From Ignavibacteriales bacterium UBA1304 (GTDB lineage: Bacteria > Bacteroidota > Ignavibacteria > Ignavibacteriales > Ignavibacteriaceae): 24,121 nt of DNA. The position numbers and the translations under genes were made by a program. The first letter of the stretch is position 1, and each line of letters starts with the position of its first letter. The notes under the pieces were generated by a model. It did no database searches. It was not told where the DNA came from and was given only the letters and a program-made list of their open reading frames with translations. Where the stretch lies: positions 1 through 24,121 of the forward strand of contig DBTY01000041.1 of NCBI GenBank assembly GCA_002307295.1, read 5' to 3'. Of this stretch, positions 17,168 through 24,121 are shown in pieces.

Positions 17168-18232
17168 TTATTTTCTATAAATAAGGAGCGTGCCCGGATT
17201 AATGCCTCCGGCAGCGTATCTTGCCTTTTCAGTTCCATCAGTTGAAAACGCAACGACTTCTCCGTTCTGGTTAAAATCTTTTGGATTACCGCAATAAATT
17301 GTCTGAGTAGTTTTATCATACGCTATTGAATAAATAATTCCAAAATAACTGTTTACTTTTGTCCCTGTTATTATTGGGCTTGAAACAGTATGATTAGTTA
17401 AATTTACTCTTACTACGCCGTTGGAATTTATTGTTAAAATATCGTTGCCCACAAAACATCCTTCGCCCGGATTAGCATAGACGGCAATGCTATCGTCCAC
17501 TGCAAGCGTGTTATAATCTATTTTAAACACTCCGCCTCTGCCAGTGGTATCTGAAAATGATCCGGTACATACTACGTAAATATTATTATCATCTCCTTTA
17601 ATAACCGTTCTTGGATTAGTACCCACTTTAATTGTAGACACTACATTATCAGATGATAAGTCTATTACGCTTACTGTGTTAGCGTACCCAAATCCGGAAT
17701 TTGCGACAAACAGCTTACCGTTCGATTCAACTATTCCTTCTGGCTTGCTTCCCACTTCAATTGTTTTTACGATTGCTTTAGTAGTTGGATTAAACTTTAT
17801 AACTTTCCCGGTATAGCTTGTAACGTAACCGGCAGTCGAGTCTTTCATGTATATTTCTCGGGGATCGCTGTTAGAGCCTAAGTCGACATAGCCCAGGCTT
17901 TTAAACGTAGCAATATCAATGATCTCAATTTTATTAGAATTATCTACGGCAATGTAACCTTTGCCGTTAAGAATAACCATGTTGTTAGCATCGTCGCCCA
18001 ACGATGCCGTGCTATTTTCCGAAGCATATACATCTTGCGTTACAGTTGACGTTTTAAAATCCAAATAACTTAAAGATGAATTATTATGACCGTAAACGCC
18101 TTCGTTTAGAATAAACATTCCAGTCGTTGTTTCCGGCGTTGTTACCGGATTATTATTATCATCCTTTGAACAGGACGTGAATGTTATTATTATACAAGTA
18201 AGAATTAAGCCATATAATAGATTTTTTTTCAT
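17168..18232 (-). CDS. btuG: BtuG-like surface cobalamin-binding beta-propeller lipoprotein
   Basis: In gut Bacteroides, BtuG is a surface propeller that captures cobalamin and hands it to BtuB. This 354-residue protein fits. It has a lipoprotein signal (about 1-20) with lipobox FTSC, and then SKDDNNN, a lysine-plus-acidic stretch like the Bacteroidota surface-export signal. The body consists of YncE/DUF5074-like repeats (IEIIDIATFKSLGYVDLG, VIDLSSDNVVSTIKVG and similar), enough for a seven-bladed propeller. Its start overlaps the btuB stop (ATGA), with GGAGGT just ahead. Together with the cobalamin riboswitch upstream this makes a B12 role likely. Cobalamin binding itself is inferred from context, not from identified residues. 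Confidence 0.85.
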   Translation of the reverse strand: MKKNLLYGLILTCIIITFTSCSKDDNNNPVTTPETTTGMFILNEGVYGHNNSSLSYLDFKTSTVTQDVYASENSTASLGDDANNMVILNGKGYIAVDNSNKIEIIDIATFKSLGYVDLGSNSDPREIYMKDSTAGYVTSYTGKVIKFNPTTKAIVKTIEVGSKPEGIVESNGKLFVANSGFGYANTVSVIDLSSDNVVSTIKVGTNPRTVIKGDDNNIYVVCTGSFSDTTGRGGVFKIDYNTLAVDDSIAVYANPGEGCFVGNDILTINSNGVVRVNLTNHTVSSPIITGTKVNSYFGIIYSIAYDKTTQTIYCGNPKDFNQNGEVVAFSTDGTEKARYAAGGINPGTLLIYRK

Positions 18233-20391
18233 AAGACCTCCAAATAATAAGTTAGTAAGTAAGTTGTTAAAGGCATTGGATACGATTGAATTACAAAGTA
18301 ATTTTCTTTCGTCAAATTATAAGCAGTCAGAGAGAGAACGCTCTTTCTGCCAAGTATATTAAATTTTACTCCGGCTGAAGCGTCTAATAACATGTAGTCT
18401 GGCAGCTTGTAATAATTATCTGTAGAATAAAACGTCTGGCTTACATACGATGTTGAAACTGAAATATGAAAGATTGAATAATCCGCAGATAGCCCTATGT
18501 TTAGCCGATGCAACGGCGTATACATAATAAATTTATCATAAGACAAATCCTGTTCGGATGTTTTTGTTTTGCTTCTTGCATCAGTATAATTATACGAGGC
18601 CGTAAGACAAAACACGCTATCTGGAGTATGTTTTGTAAACGATAATTCAAATCCCTGCGATTCAAAGTTTGCAATATTTTTTGGTATTTGAATTGCCATG
18701 CGCGTAGGGACCCAGATAATTTTATTCTTCCCTTTTATATCAAAGTACGACGCAGATAACTGAGTCTGCCCGAACAGATTAAAATAGTAATCAAACCCCG
18801 CGTCAAGCCACTGATATTTTTCGCTGTTAAGATCGTAATGATTATACAACATTGAGTAATAGCGTTCATTAAAAGTCGGCAGGCGGTAATCGTTTCCAAA
18901 ATTAGTTTTAAACGATAACCCGTTTATAAATTGCGGATATATTGCGGCTCCCAGTTTATAAGAAGTTGAATGCGCGTCTGCTTTCTTTGGCAGGCGTTCA
19001 ACCAATTGCTCATTGGCAATTAATCCAGTTAGAACGATATTATTTATAAAAGATACTGGAGTATAAAATTGACGCTGTAAACCCGCTGAAAATCTATTAG
19101 CATGTCTGTTTATATTATTAACATAGCCGGGACCCGAAAGAAAACCCGTAAGGTTATATAAATTTGACACGTCAAATTCATAACCAGAATTAAACTTCCA
19201 TTCGTCGTTATGATAATTAAATTTTGCGGATAGAGATACATCGTGCAGGTTAGAACCTTTATTGTCATTATTGTAATATAGTTCTCCGTCCGGATCGTCT
19301 ATTTTAAGATACTGGTAATTATAATTTACGTTTGATGTTATAGAAGAGTTTTCATTAATTAAATATTCAGCATTCAGGATATTCAAACTTGAAGCTGTTT
19401 TATCCGACTCTCTGCTTGAACTTGTATTGTTTGTAGCCACAAAGCCAGGTATTCCGCTATTTAAATATGAGTAATTTGAATAAAATTTTATTTTTAGATT
19501 ATCAATATCGCGGATAAAATCTCCGCTAAAAAAAGTTTTAGAGAACCAGGCATTTTCTCTTTCGTAGTCTTTATTTTCAAAATTATAATCGTAATGATTA
19601 GGCGAGTAAGTCCTTTCTGCCGTAACGCGGTATGAATAACCGCTGCATCCGTCTGAATAGTTTAGCCCGAACGATTTTAATAAATCGGAATCGAACTTCG
19701 CATGAAAATTCAAATGAGGTTTTTCTTCAAACGAATCCGTGTAGAGCTTTACTACTCCCCCCGGCGAAGAAAACGGCGTATCAAAATCGAAGCTTTTTAG
19801 ATAATCAATTTTATCTACGGAATTAATATCAATCAAATTAAAATCAAACATGCCGGTTCGCAGATCGTTTACGCGCGCTTCGTTAAAAAGCACAGTAGTG
19901 TTTTCGCTGCTCATACCGCGGGATGAAACGCTCTTTTGCCCGCCGTAACCGCCGTAGTCTTTTACAAATAACGAGGACTGATTTTTAAGATAATCGCCTA
20001 CCGACATATAACTCATCTTATCGGCAGTTTTAACTTCAAGCTCTTCTTTGAAAGACGAGTTATTTTTGTCCTGACGGCGTGAAGTGATATTTACTTCTTC
20101 TTGTTTTATTATTCGCGGCGATAAGGCTATGATTTTTTTACTTAACGCCGAATCATAGCTAAAGGATTTTTTATTATAAGCCACATGCTGAAACGTAAGC
20201 GTATCGCCTAAAGAAAACGCATTTAAAGAAAAAACTCCGTTAGCATTAGTAACAGCGCTTGCAGCGTTCCTTGACGAAGAAACAACGACCCTTTTAACGG
20301 GCAGATTTGTAGAGCTGTCTATTACTGAAACTTCCTGCGCATAAGCAGAAATGTAATAGAAAACAAACACGATAGAAAATAAATACTTCAT
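18229..20391 (-). CDS. btuB: BtuB-like TonB-dependent outer-membrane receptor for cobalamin
   Basis: This 720-residue protein should bring corrinoids across the outer membrane with TonB energy. A signal peptide (about 1-18, ending SAYA) comes first. A carboxypeptidase-regulatory-like domain follows (about 19-95, NGVFSLNAFSLGDTLTFQHVAY), typical of Bacteroidota receptors, and then the plug domain (about 100-220, with SSRGMSSENTTVLFNEARVNDL). The rest is a strand-rich beta-barrel of about 500 residues. The last residues (TYYLEVL) are encoded by the DNA that forms the btuG ribosome site, and the two genes overlap by ATGA. The substrate call rests on the cobalamin riboswitch upstream and on BtuG downstream; the barrel alone would not reveal it. 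The ATG start has no strong ribosome site. Confidence 0.9.
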   Translation of the reverse strand: MKYLFSIVFVFYYISAYAQEVSVIDSSTNLPVKRVVVSSSRNAASAVTNANGVFSLNAFSLGDTLTFQHVAYNKKSFSYDSALSKKIIALSPRIIKQEEVNITSRRQDKNNSSFKEELEVKTADKMSYMSVGDYLKNQSSLFVKDYGGYGGQKSVSSRGMSSENTTVLFNEARVNDLRTGMFDFNLIDINSVDKIDYLKSFDFDTPFSSPGGVVKLYTDSFEEKPHLNFHAKFDSDLLKSFGLNYSDGCSGYSYRVTAERTYSPNHYDYNFENKDYERENAWFSKTFFSGDFIRDIDNLKIKFYSNYSYLNSGIPGFVATNNTSSSRESDKTASSLNILNAEYLINENSSITSNVNYNYQYLKIDDPDGELYYNNDNKGSNLHDVSLSAKFNYHNDEWKFNSGYEFDVSNLYNLTGFLSGPGYVNNINRHANRFSAGLQRQFYTPVSFINNIVLTGLIANEQLVERLPKKADAHSTSYKLGAAIYPQFINGLSFKTNFGNDYRLPTFNERYYSMLYNHYDLNSEKYQWLDAGFDYYFNLFGQTQLSASYFDIKGKNKIIWVPTRMAIQIPKNIANFESQGFELSFTKHTPDSVFCLTASYNYTDARSKTKTSEQDLSYDKFIMYTPLHRLNIGLSADYSIFHISVSTSYVSQTFYSTDNYYKLPDYMLLDASAGVKFNILGRKSVLSLTAYNLTKENYFVIQSYPMPLTTYLLTYYLEVL

Positions 20392-20436
20392 AAGTATAAA
20401 ACATTTTAGAAATATTGATTTTCTTCGAGAGGGAAA

Positions 20437-20512
20437 TATAGCGGCGCTATAAAAAGATATGTATTGTTGAGATACAACATTTTAAGCTAACCACACCTCG
20501 CTCGCGAAGGTT
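20437..20512 (-). promoter_or_regulatory. Dyads in the leader between the cobalamin riboswitch and btuB
   Basis: Three short dyads lie here: ACCTTCGC/GCGAGGT at 20495-20511, TGTTG/CAACA around 20464-20478, and the near-perfect TATAGCGCCGCTATA at 20437-20451. They may form the expression platform. None is followed by a clean U tract, so whether control is at transcription or translation is open. Confidence 0.35.
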
Positions 20513-20524
20513 GATTAAGAATAT

Positions 20525-20645
20525 TTTACGGCAGGTCTCCTGGCTTAAAGATTTATTATACTACAAATCTTCTTACAGTTGCGCGTCAGCTCCGGATTCG
20601 CACCGGACTTCCCTATCATTCCCATTCTTACTGGGATACCGTAAA
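20525..20645 (-). promoter_or_regulatory. Cobalamin riboswitch
   Basis: On the minus strand the B12 box AGCCAGGAGACCTGCC at 20530-20545 is a perfect match to AGYCAGGAGACCTGCC. The core upstream contains GGGAAGTCCGGTGCGAATCC and then CGCGCAACTGTAAG, as in the cobalamin aptamer. Closing helix P1 is TTTACGG (20639-20645) with CCGTAAA (20525-20531). It precedes btuB by about 130 bases and should reduce expression when cobalamin is bound. Confidence 0.95.
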
Positions 20646-20689
20646 TCTGTAAAAGAACGAAGGCAATATAAAATGAGGGATTTAAAAAT

Positions 20690-20718
20690 CAAAATTAAAT
20701 AATTTATCCGCTATGCAA
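20690..20718 (-). promoter_or_regulatory. Candidate Bacteroidota-type promoter for the cobalamin operon
   Basis: On the minus strand TAATTTTG (20690-20697) matches the TAnnTTTG -7 box, with TTG (20716-20718) 18 bases upstream as the -33 element. Transcription would then start near 20683, shortly before the riboswitch. This is a consensus match only. Confidence 0.4.
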
Positions 20719-20751
20719 CTATTCGGCAACTGGTTATTCTAAAATTACTTA

Positions 20752-20783
20752 GCCGTTAATATTTTTTTTGTAATATTAACGGC
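20752..20783. repeat. Perfect 12-bp inverted repeat between btuB and crcB
   Basis: GCCGTTAATATT (20752-20763) is exactly mirrored by AATATTAACGGC (20772-20783) over an 8-base T-rich loop. It lies in the divergent space, upstream of the putative riboswitch promoter and about 115 bases ahead of crcB. No U tract follows on either strand. It could be a regulator site or a leader hairpin. Confidence 0.7.
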
Positions 20784-20897
20784 GCCAATCTCTACGTTAA
20801 AATATCATTTAAACTTTTCTGGTCTTGCATTTGAGTTTGAGTAATGTTTAATTTGAAATAACATATAGATTTAGTTTTATTCTTGACAGGAGACGTG

Positions 20898-21281
20898 TTG
20901 AATAATTATTTGATTGTTGCCGCTGGCGCGTCAATAGGCGGCGTTGCCAGGTATTGGCTTTCTAATTTTGTTTATAAATATATGCCGGCTATTTTCCCTT
21001 ATGGCACTCTTTCGGTAAATGTGCTCGGCAGTTTTATAATAGGATTTATTATTTTTTATTTAGACGCTAAAAAAATAATAAGCCCTTCGGTAAAAATATT
21101 TCTTACAATTGGGTTTTGCGGCGGATTTACAACTTTTTCTACCTTTGCGCTTGAAACTCTTAACCTTATGAAAAGTTCGGAATATATTCTGGCTTTTCTT
21201 AATATTTTATTAAACGTAGTTTTATCCATATTCGGAATTTTTCTTGCTCTGATAGTTTCTAAGTATTTGACCGGAGAATAA
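20898..21281 (+). CDS. crcB: Fluoride ion exporter CrcB (Fluc)
   Basis: CrcB/Fluc is a dimeric fluoride channel of the inner membrane. I chose TTG at 20898 because AGGAG lies five bases ahead. A TTG further up at 20883 would place the ribosome site inside the gene. The 127-residue protein has four predicted helices and the family motifs: GGVARYW at 14-20, VNVLGSF with Asn41, and GFCGGFTTFSTF at 72-83. The last includes the two phenylalanines (F80, F83) that line the fluoride path. It is followed after 13 bases by a DUF190 gene, a common pairing. No fluoride riboswitch was recognised ahead of it. Confidence 0.93.
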   Translation: MNNYLIVAAGASIGGVARYWLSNFVYKYMPAIFPYGTLSVNVLGSFIIGFIIFYLDAKKIISPSVKIFLTIGFCGGFTTFSTFALETLNLMKSSEYILAFLNILLNVVLSIFGIFLALIVSKYLTGE

Positions 21282-21294
21282 ACAGGAGGTTGAA

Positions 21295-21645
21295 ATGCAG
21301 ATAGAGGGCGACGCTAAACTTTTAAGAATTATGATAGGCGAAGCGGATAAAATTAATCACATTCCGGTTTACGAACAAATTGTTCTGGAAGCCCGTAAAA
21401 TAGGCCTGGCGGGAGCTACTGTCTATAAAGGAATAATGGGATATGGCGGAACAAGCCGAGTGCATACCTCAAAAATTCTGCGCCTCTCTGAGGATATGCC
21501 TATCGTTATTGAAATTGTTGATGAAACCAGCAAGATAGAAAATTTTCTGCCGTTTGTTGATAAGATATTTGAAGAAGCTAATTGCGGCGGACTGATTACT
21601 ATGGAGAAAGCCGATATTATTAAATATAAGGCGAATAGGAAATAG
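21295..21645 (+). CDS. DUF190 family PII-like protein, CrcB partner
   Basis: This 116-residue soluble protein belongs to DUF190, small proteins with a PII/CutA-like ferredoxin fold. The family pattern is visible in LLRIMIGEADK, YEQIVLEARKIGLAGATVYKGIMGYG and MPIVIEIVDETSKIENFLP. The gene often sits beside crcB, as here, and is presumed to act in or sense fluoride stress; its biochemical role is not settled. A near-ideal AGGAGGT site four bases ahead of the ATG suggests strong translation from the crcB transcript. Confidence 0.88.
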   Translation: MQIEGDAKLLRIMIGEADKINHIPVYEQIVLEARKIGLAGATVYKGIMGYGGTSRVHTSKILRLSEDMPIVIEIVDETSKIENFLPFVDKIFEEANCGGLITMEKADIIKYKANRK

Positions 21646-21663
21646 TTAAAAATTCTTAATTGC

Positions 21664-21685
21664 GCGCAGGCGGGGGAGCCTGCGC
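21664..21685. terminator. GC-rich hairpin between convergent DUF190 and nfu genes
   Basis: GCGCAGGC (21664-21671) pairs perfectly with GCCTGCGC (21678-21685) over a 6-base loop. It lies between the ends of two converging genes and may stop transcription from both sides, though U tracts are weak. It could also be a dispersed repeat. Confidence 0.55.
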
Positions 21686-21709
21686 CACAATTATTTTAAT
21701 TGAATTTAA

Positions 21710-22252
21710 TTAACCGGGTATTACCTGAATAGACGGGCTTACGTCTCTTTTTAACAAGCCTTCTATTGCCGCTAATGTTCCGCGTATTGCGCTTGGACAG
21801 CTGCCGCATGCGCCCTGATATCTTACTTTAAGCGTATTGCCTTCTAAACCTAAAACTTCTAAACCGCCGCCGTCGTTTGCTAAAGCGGGACGTACTTTTA
21901 TGTTCAGGATTTCGTTAATTTTTTTCAATAATTCGCCCGTGTCTTCGCCTGAAACATTTGCTTCGGATTCAGACGGTATCAACGACACGTCAAACTTTTC
22001 AATAAATCCTGCAAATGGTTTTTGAATTTTATTCCAATCAATTTCCGGACGTTTTTCTATCGTAATAAATTTATCCATGTAAAAAACAGAAACCACTCCT
22101 TCAAGCTCAAATATTCCTTTTGCTAAAGGATCGTTGGCGGCTTCTTCTTTTTTATGAAATTGTCTCGTTTCTGTTTTTAATATATTCTCGTTTAAAATAA
22201 ATTTTAAAGCGTGTGGATTTGGCGTTAAGTCTACGTCGACAACCTGTAACAT
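21710..22252 (-). CDS. Nfu-type iron-sulfur cluster carrier protein
   Basis: Nfu proteins receive 4Fe-4S clusters and pass them to target enzymes. This protein of about 180 residues has an N-terminal Nfu_N domain (about 1-88, VDLTPNPHALKFILN) followed by a linker. A C-terminal NifU-like domain (about 105-180) holds the cluster motif GACGSCPSA with its CxxC (about C149 and C152). Two adjacent ATGs exist: AAGGAG lies six bases ahead of the second (22252) and three ahead of the first (22255), so I prefer the second. The many iron-sulfur proteins nearby (SdhB, NrdG) are plausible clients, but there is no operon link. Confidence 0.92.
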   Translation of the reverse strand: MLQVVDVDLTPNPHALKFILNENILKTETRQFHKKEEAANDPLAKGIFELEGVVSVFYMDKFITIEKRPEIDWNKIQKPFAGFIEKFDVSLIPSESEANVSGEDTGELLKKINEILNIKVRPALANDGGGLEVLGLEGNTLKVRYQGACGSCPSAIRGTLAAIEGLLKRDVSPSIQVIPG

Positions 22253-22351
22253 CATGAACTCCTTTTTAATATAAATACAATTTAAATTTAATTTAAGTTC
22301 AACTCACCTTCAAGTAAAATCAACGCCTATCCAATTTCATTACCTAAATCT

Positions 22352-23590
22352 TTATTTAAGCAGCAATAATTTTTTAGTTTCTGTAAAAGCGCCAGCGCGC
22401 ATTACATAAAAATAAACTCCGCTTGTTAGTTTGCCTGCGTTAAATTCTACGCTGTAATTTCCAATTGGTTTTTCTTCATTTACCAAAGTTGCTGCTTCTT
22501 TACCTAATACATCATATACTTTTATTGTTACAAAACCTGATTTAGCAACCGAGTAATTTATAGCAGTACTTGGATTAAACGGGTTTGGGTAATTTTGTTC
22601 AAGCGAAAAACTATTGGGCTTAGTTCCGTTATTTCTATCTACGACAGAAGTTACTCCTCCATTAGAAGTACGTATTATAGTTCCAAATTCTCCCACAGCA
22701 ATTCCATTAACTGAATCCACATAAGAAACTGAATACAAATGCACGCCTATTGTGTTTGCAACCATTGATTGCGAACTCCAGGTATTTCCACCGTCTGTTG
22801 TTCGTTTAATAAGGCCATATTGACCCACGGCTATACCATTATTTTTATCCGCAAAACTAACGCTATAAAATCCACCTGTACTAAACCCTCCGCCAACAGA
22901 TCTATTTAGCCATGTATTTCCGCCATTGGTAGTTATTACAATCGAGCCTGTAATGCCTACAGCAATTGCGTTATTCGTATCAATCATGCAAATACAATTC
23001 TGTATGCTGCTGGTTGGGATCGATTGAGCCGCCCATGTCGCTCCGCCATCAGTAGTTTTTAGAGCGCCATTAAAACCGTCAATGACCATTCCATAATTAT
23101 TATTTACAAAACTAACTGACGAAATATAATTAAAAGACTTAAAAGTCTGGGAACGCCATGTTGATCCGCCGTCAGTAGTTCTAAGAAATGTATTTGTTCC
23201 GCCAACGATGTTTCCGGTATTTTTGTCTGTAAACGAAACGCTTAATAAAAGAACAGAAACGCCGCTTGATTGCGATTGCCAGGTTGCGCCGCCATTTGTT
23301 GTTCGAATAATTGTACCAGAGTCTCCAACAGCTGTACCATTATTAGCGTCTGTAAATGAGACGCTCATCAATGTTTGCGTTGTTCCGCTTGATTGTTTCT
23401 GCCATGTAGTTCCGCCATCTGTAGTATGGAGTATTATTCCCTCAGATCCAACTACCCAGCCTATTTTGGGCGAAATAAATTTAACGCACTCGAAAAGATT
23501 CTTTAGCGTTCCCTGCTGTTGCAAGACCCACTGAGCGTTAACGGAATTATACAGAAGCGCCAATATGAAAAGTATAAATATTTTTTTCAT
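22352..23590 (-). CDS. Secreted YCF48/BNR-like propeller protein, type IX secretion cargo
   Basis: The 412-residue protein begins with a signal peptide (about 1-19, ALLYNSVNA). Six repeats then carry TT[DN]GGxTW motifs (HTTDGGTTW, RTTNGGATW, RTTDGGSTW, KTTDGGATW, ITTNGGNTW, RTTDGGNTW) and a seventh is degenerate (RTSNGGVTS), spaced by about 42 residues. This is the YCF48/BNR-type propeller, probably seven-bladed. The last 85 residues are a type A sorting domain (QNYPNPFNPSTAINYSV, VYDVLGKEAATLVNEE, LTSGVYFYVM). Despite similarity to photosystem II assembly factors, a photosynthetic role is not implied. GGGAGGT lies just ahead of the ATG. The ligand is unknown. Confidence 0.9.
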   Translation of the reverse strand: MKKIFILFILALLYNSVNAQWVLQQQGTLKNLFECVKFISPKIGWVVGSEGIILHTTDGGTTWQKQSSGTTQTLMSVSFTDANNGTAVGDSGTIIRTTNGGATWQSQSSGVSVLLLSVSFTDKNTGNIVGGTNTFLRTTDGGSTWRSQTFKSFNYISSVSFVNNNYGMVIDGFNGALKTTDGGATWAAQSIPTSSIQNCICMIDTNNAIAVGITGSIVITTNGGNTWLNRSVGGGFSTGGFYSVSFADKNNGIAVGQYGLIKRTTDGGNTWSSQSMVANTIGVHLYSVSYVDSVNGIAVGEFGTIIRTSNGGVTSVVDRNNGTKPNSFSLEQNYPNPFNPSTAINYSVAKSGFVTIKVYDVLGKEAATLVNEEKPIGNYSVEFNAGKLTSGVYFYVMRAGAFTETKKLLLLK

Positions 23591-23816
23591 AAACCTCCCT
23601 TAGCTAAATATTATTATAGCCAGTTAAAAAATTTAATTCCATACAATCTCCGCCTCATTGTTCGCCCCGGAATAAGCGTTTTATGCGAGGTTCTTTATAT
23701 AACTAAATTAAATTAAGCAAAGTTATTTCTATTGTCAATTGGATATTTCAGGATGGAAACGCAATGCAGGATTTAAAACACAAAAAGCCAAAAGGTTTAA
23801 CTTTCAGCTTTTCTTT

Positions 23817-23830
23817 GTCTGGCGCCAGAC
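23817..23830. repeat. Perfect 14-base palindrome
   Basis: GTCTGGCGCCAGAC reads identically on both strands. It is GC-rich in an AT-rich spacer and may be a protein-binding site upstream of the BNR gene. It is too short to stand as strong evidence. Confidence 0.5.
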
Positions 23831-23870
23831 TATAACTGTTGTACTCTTCCAAACGTTTATGTTTAAAACC

Positions 23871-23900
23871 AAAAAAACCGAAACATCTACGTTCGGTTTT
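23871..23900 (-). terminator. Rho-independent terminator of tRNA-fMet
   Basis: On the minus strand AAAACCGAA (23892-23900) pairs with TTCGGTTTT (23874-23882) over a 9-base loop, and seven U residues overlap and follow the stem. It lies 50 bases past the tRNA 3' end. Confidence 0.85.
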
Positions 23901-23950
23901 CAGTAAGTATCAGGTTCAATCTGTTTCCAGACTGAACCTAACATTCTTTG

Positions 23951-24023
<73 letters not shown>

Positions 24024-24121
24024 GTATAAAATTTAGTTCACAAATATAGCTATTTTAACTGACTAAGTCAAACTTTATCGTTTGTTTTATTATTCCAATC
24101 ACAGCTGTCCAAAATAAAACA

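Larger units (their letters stand above)
23591..23950. other. Intergenic region between the BNR gene and tRNA-fMet
   Basis: No gene is visible. It contains a perfect 14-base palindrome (23817-23830), the tRNA terminator (23871-23900), and a second terminator-like dyad at 23783-23812 (AAAAGC/GCTTTT with inner AAAG/CTTT). The BNR gene promoter presumably lies at 23620-23780, but I cannot pick it out. Confidence 0.5.

Noticed and set aside
20700..20897. Fluoride riboswitch upstream of crcB
   Set aside because: The conserved GGNGATGG start and closing elements of the crcB motif were not found by eye.
22352..23590. Photosynthesis-related function of the YCF48-like protein
   Set aside because: The repeat type is widespread in secreted proteins, and the sorting domain plus lack of photosynthesis genes argue for a surface or secreted role.

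Overview
The window looks like AT-rich chromosome from a member of the Ignavibacteria (Ignavibacteriota, formerly grouped with the Chlorobi), or a close relative in the Bacteroidota/Chlorobiota group. Three signs support this. Two secreted proteins end in the type A sorting domain of the type IX secretion system, with the NYPNPFNPST signature typical of Ignavibacteria. A surface lipoprotein carries a Bacteroidota-type export signal after its cysteine. Succinate dehydrogenase is the three-gene CAB type. No phage, insertion sequence, CRISPR array or resistance gene was seen. Most of it is ordinary core and metabolic DNA, so novelty claims below are kept modest.

Layout. Bases 1-5200, all minus strand: rsgA; then obg preceded by a long acidic protein of unknown function; then an elongator tRNA-Met only 19 bases ahead of secG. 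Bases 5200-8560, minus strand: sdhC-sdhA-sdhB. Bases 9000-12800, plus strand: a secreted seven-bladed FG-GAP propeller protein and a cytoplasmic TPR protein of about 15 repeats. Bases 12850-20720, minus strand, read right to left: a cobalamin riboswitch, a BtuB-like TonB-dependent receptor, a BtuG-like surface lipoprotein, nrdD, nrdG, and a tyrosine phenol-lyase. Bases 20898-21645, plus strand: crcB and its DUF190 partner. Bases 21710-24023, minus strand: an Nfu-type iron-sulfur carrier, a secreted YCF48/BNR-type propeller protein and the initiator tRNA.

How the parts work together. The most interesting arrangement is the apparent run riboswitch-btuB-btuG-nrdD-nrdG. Both inner gene pairs overlap by ATGA, and only 133 bases without a clear terminator separate btuG from nrdD. 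When B12 is scarce the switch should turn on B12 capture; if there is read-through, it should also turn on the B12-independent anaerobic ribonucleotide reductase. The gap before nrdD can itself fold into a long stem, which may be a second control element. The class III reductase and tyrosine phenol-lyase fit an anaerobic or facultative lifestyle. Several GC-rich palindromes sit between genes and may be dispersed repeats or terminators.
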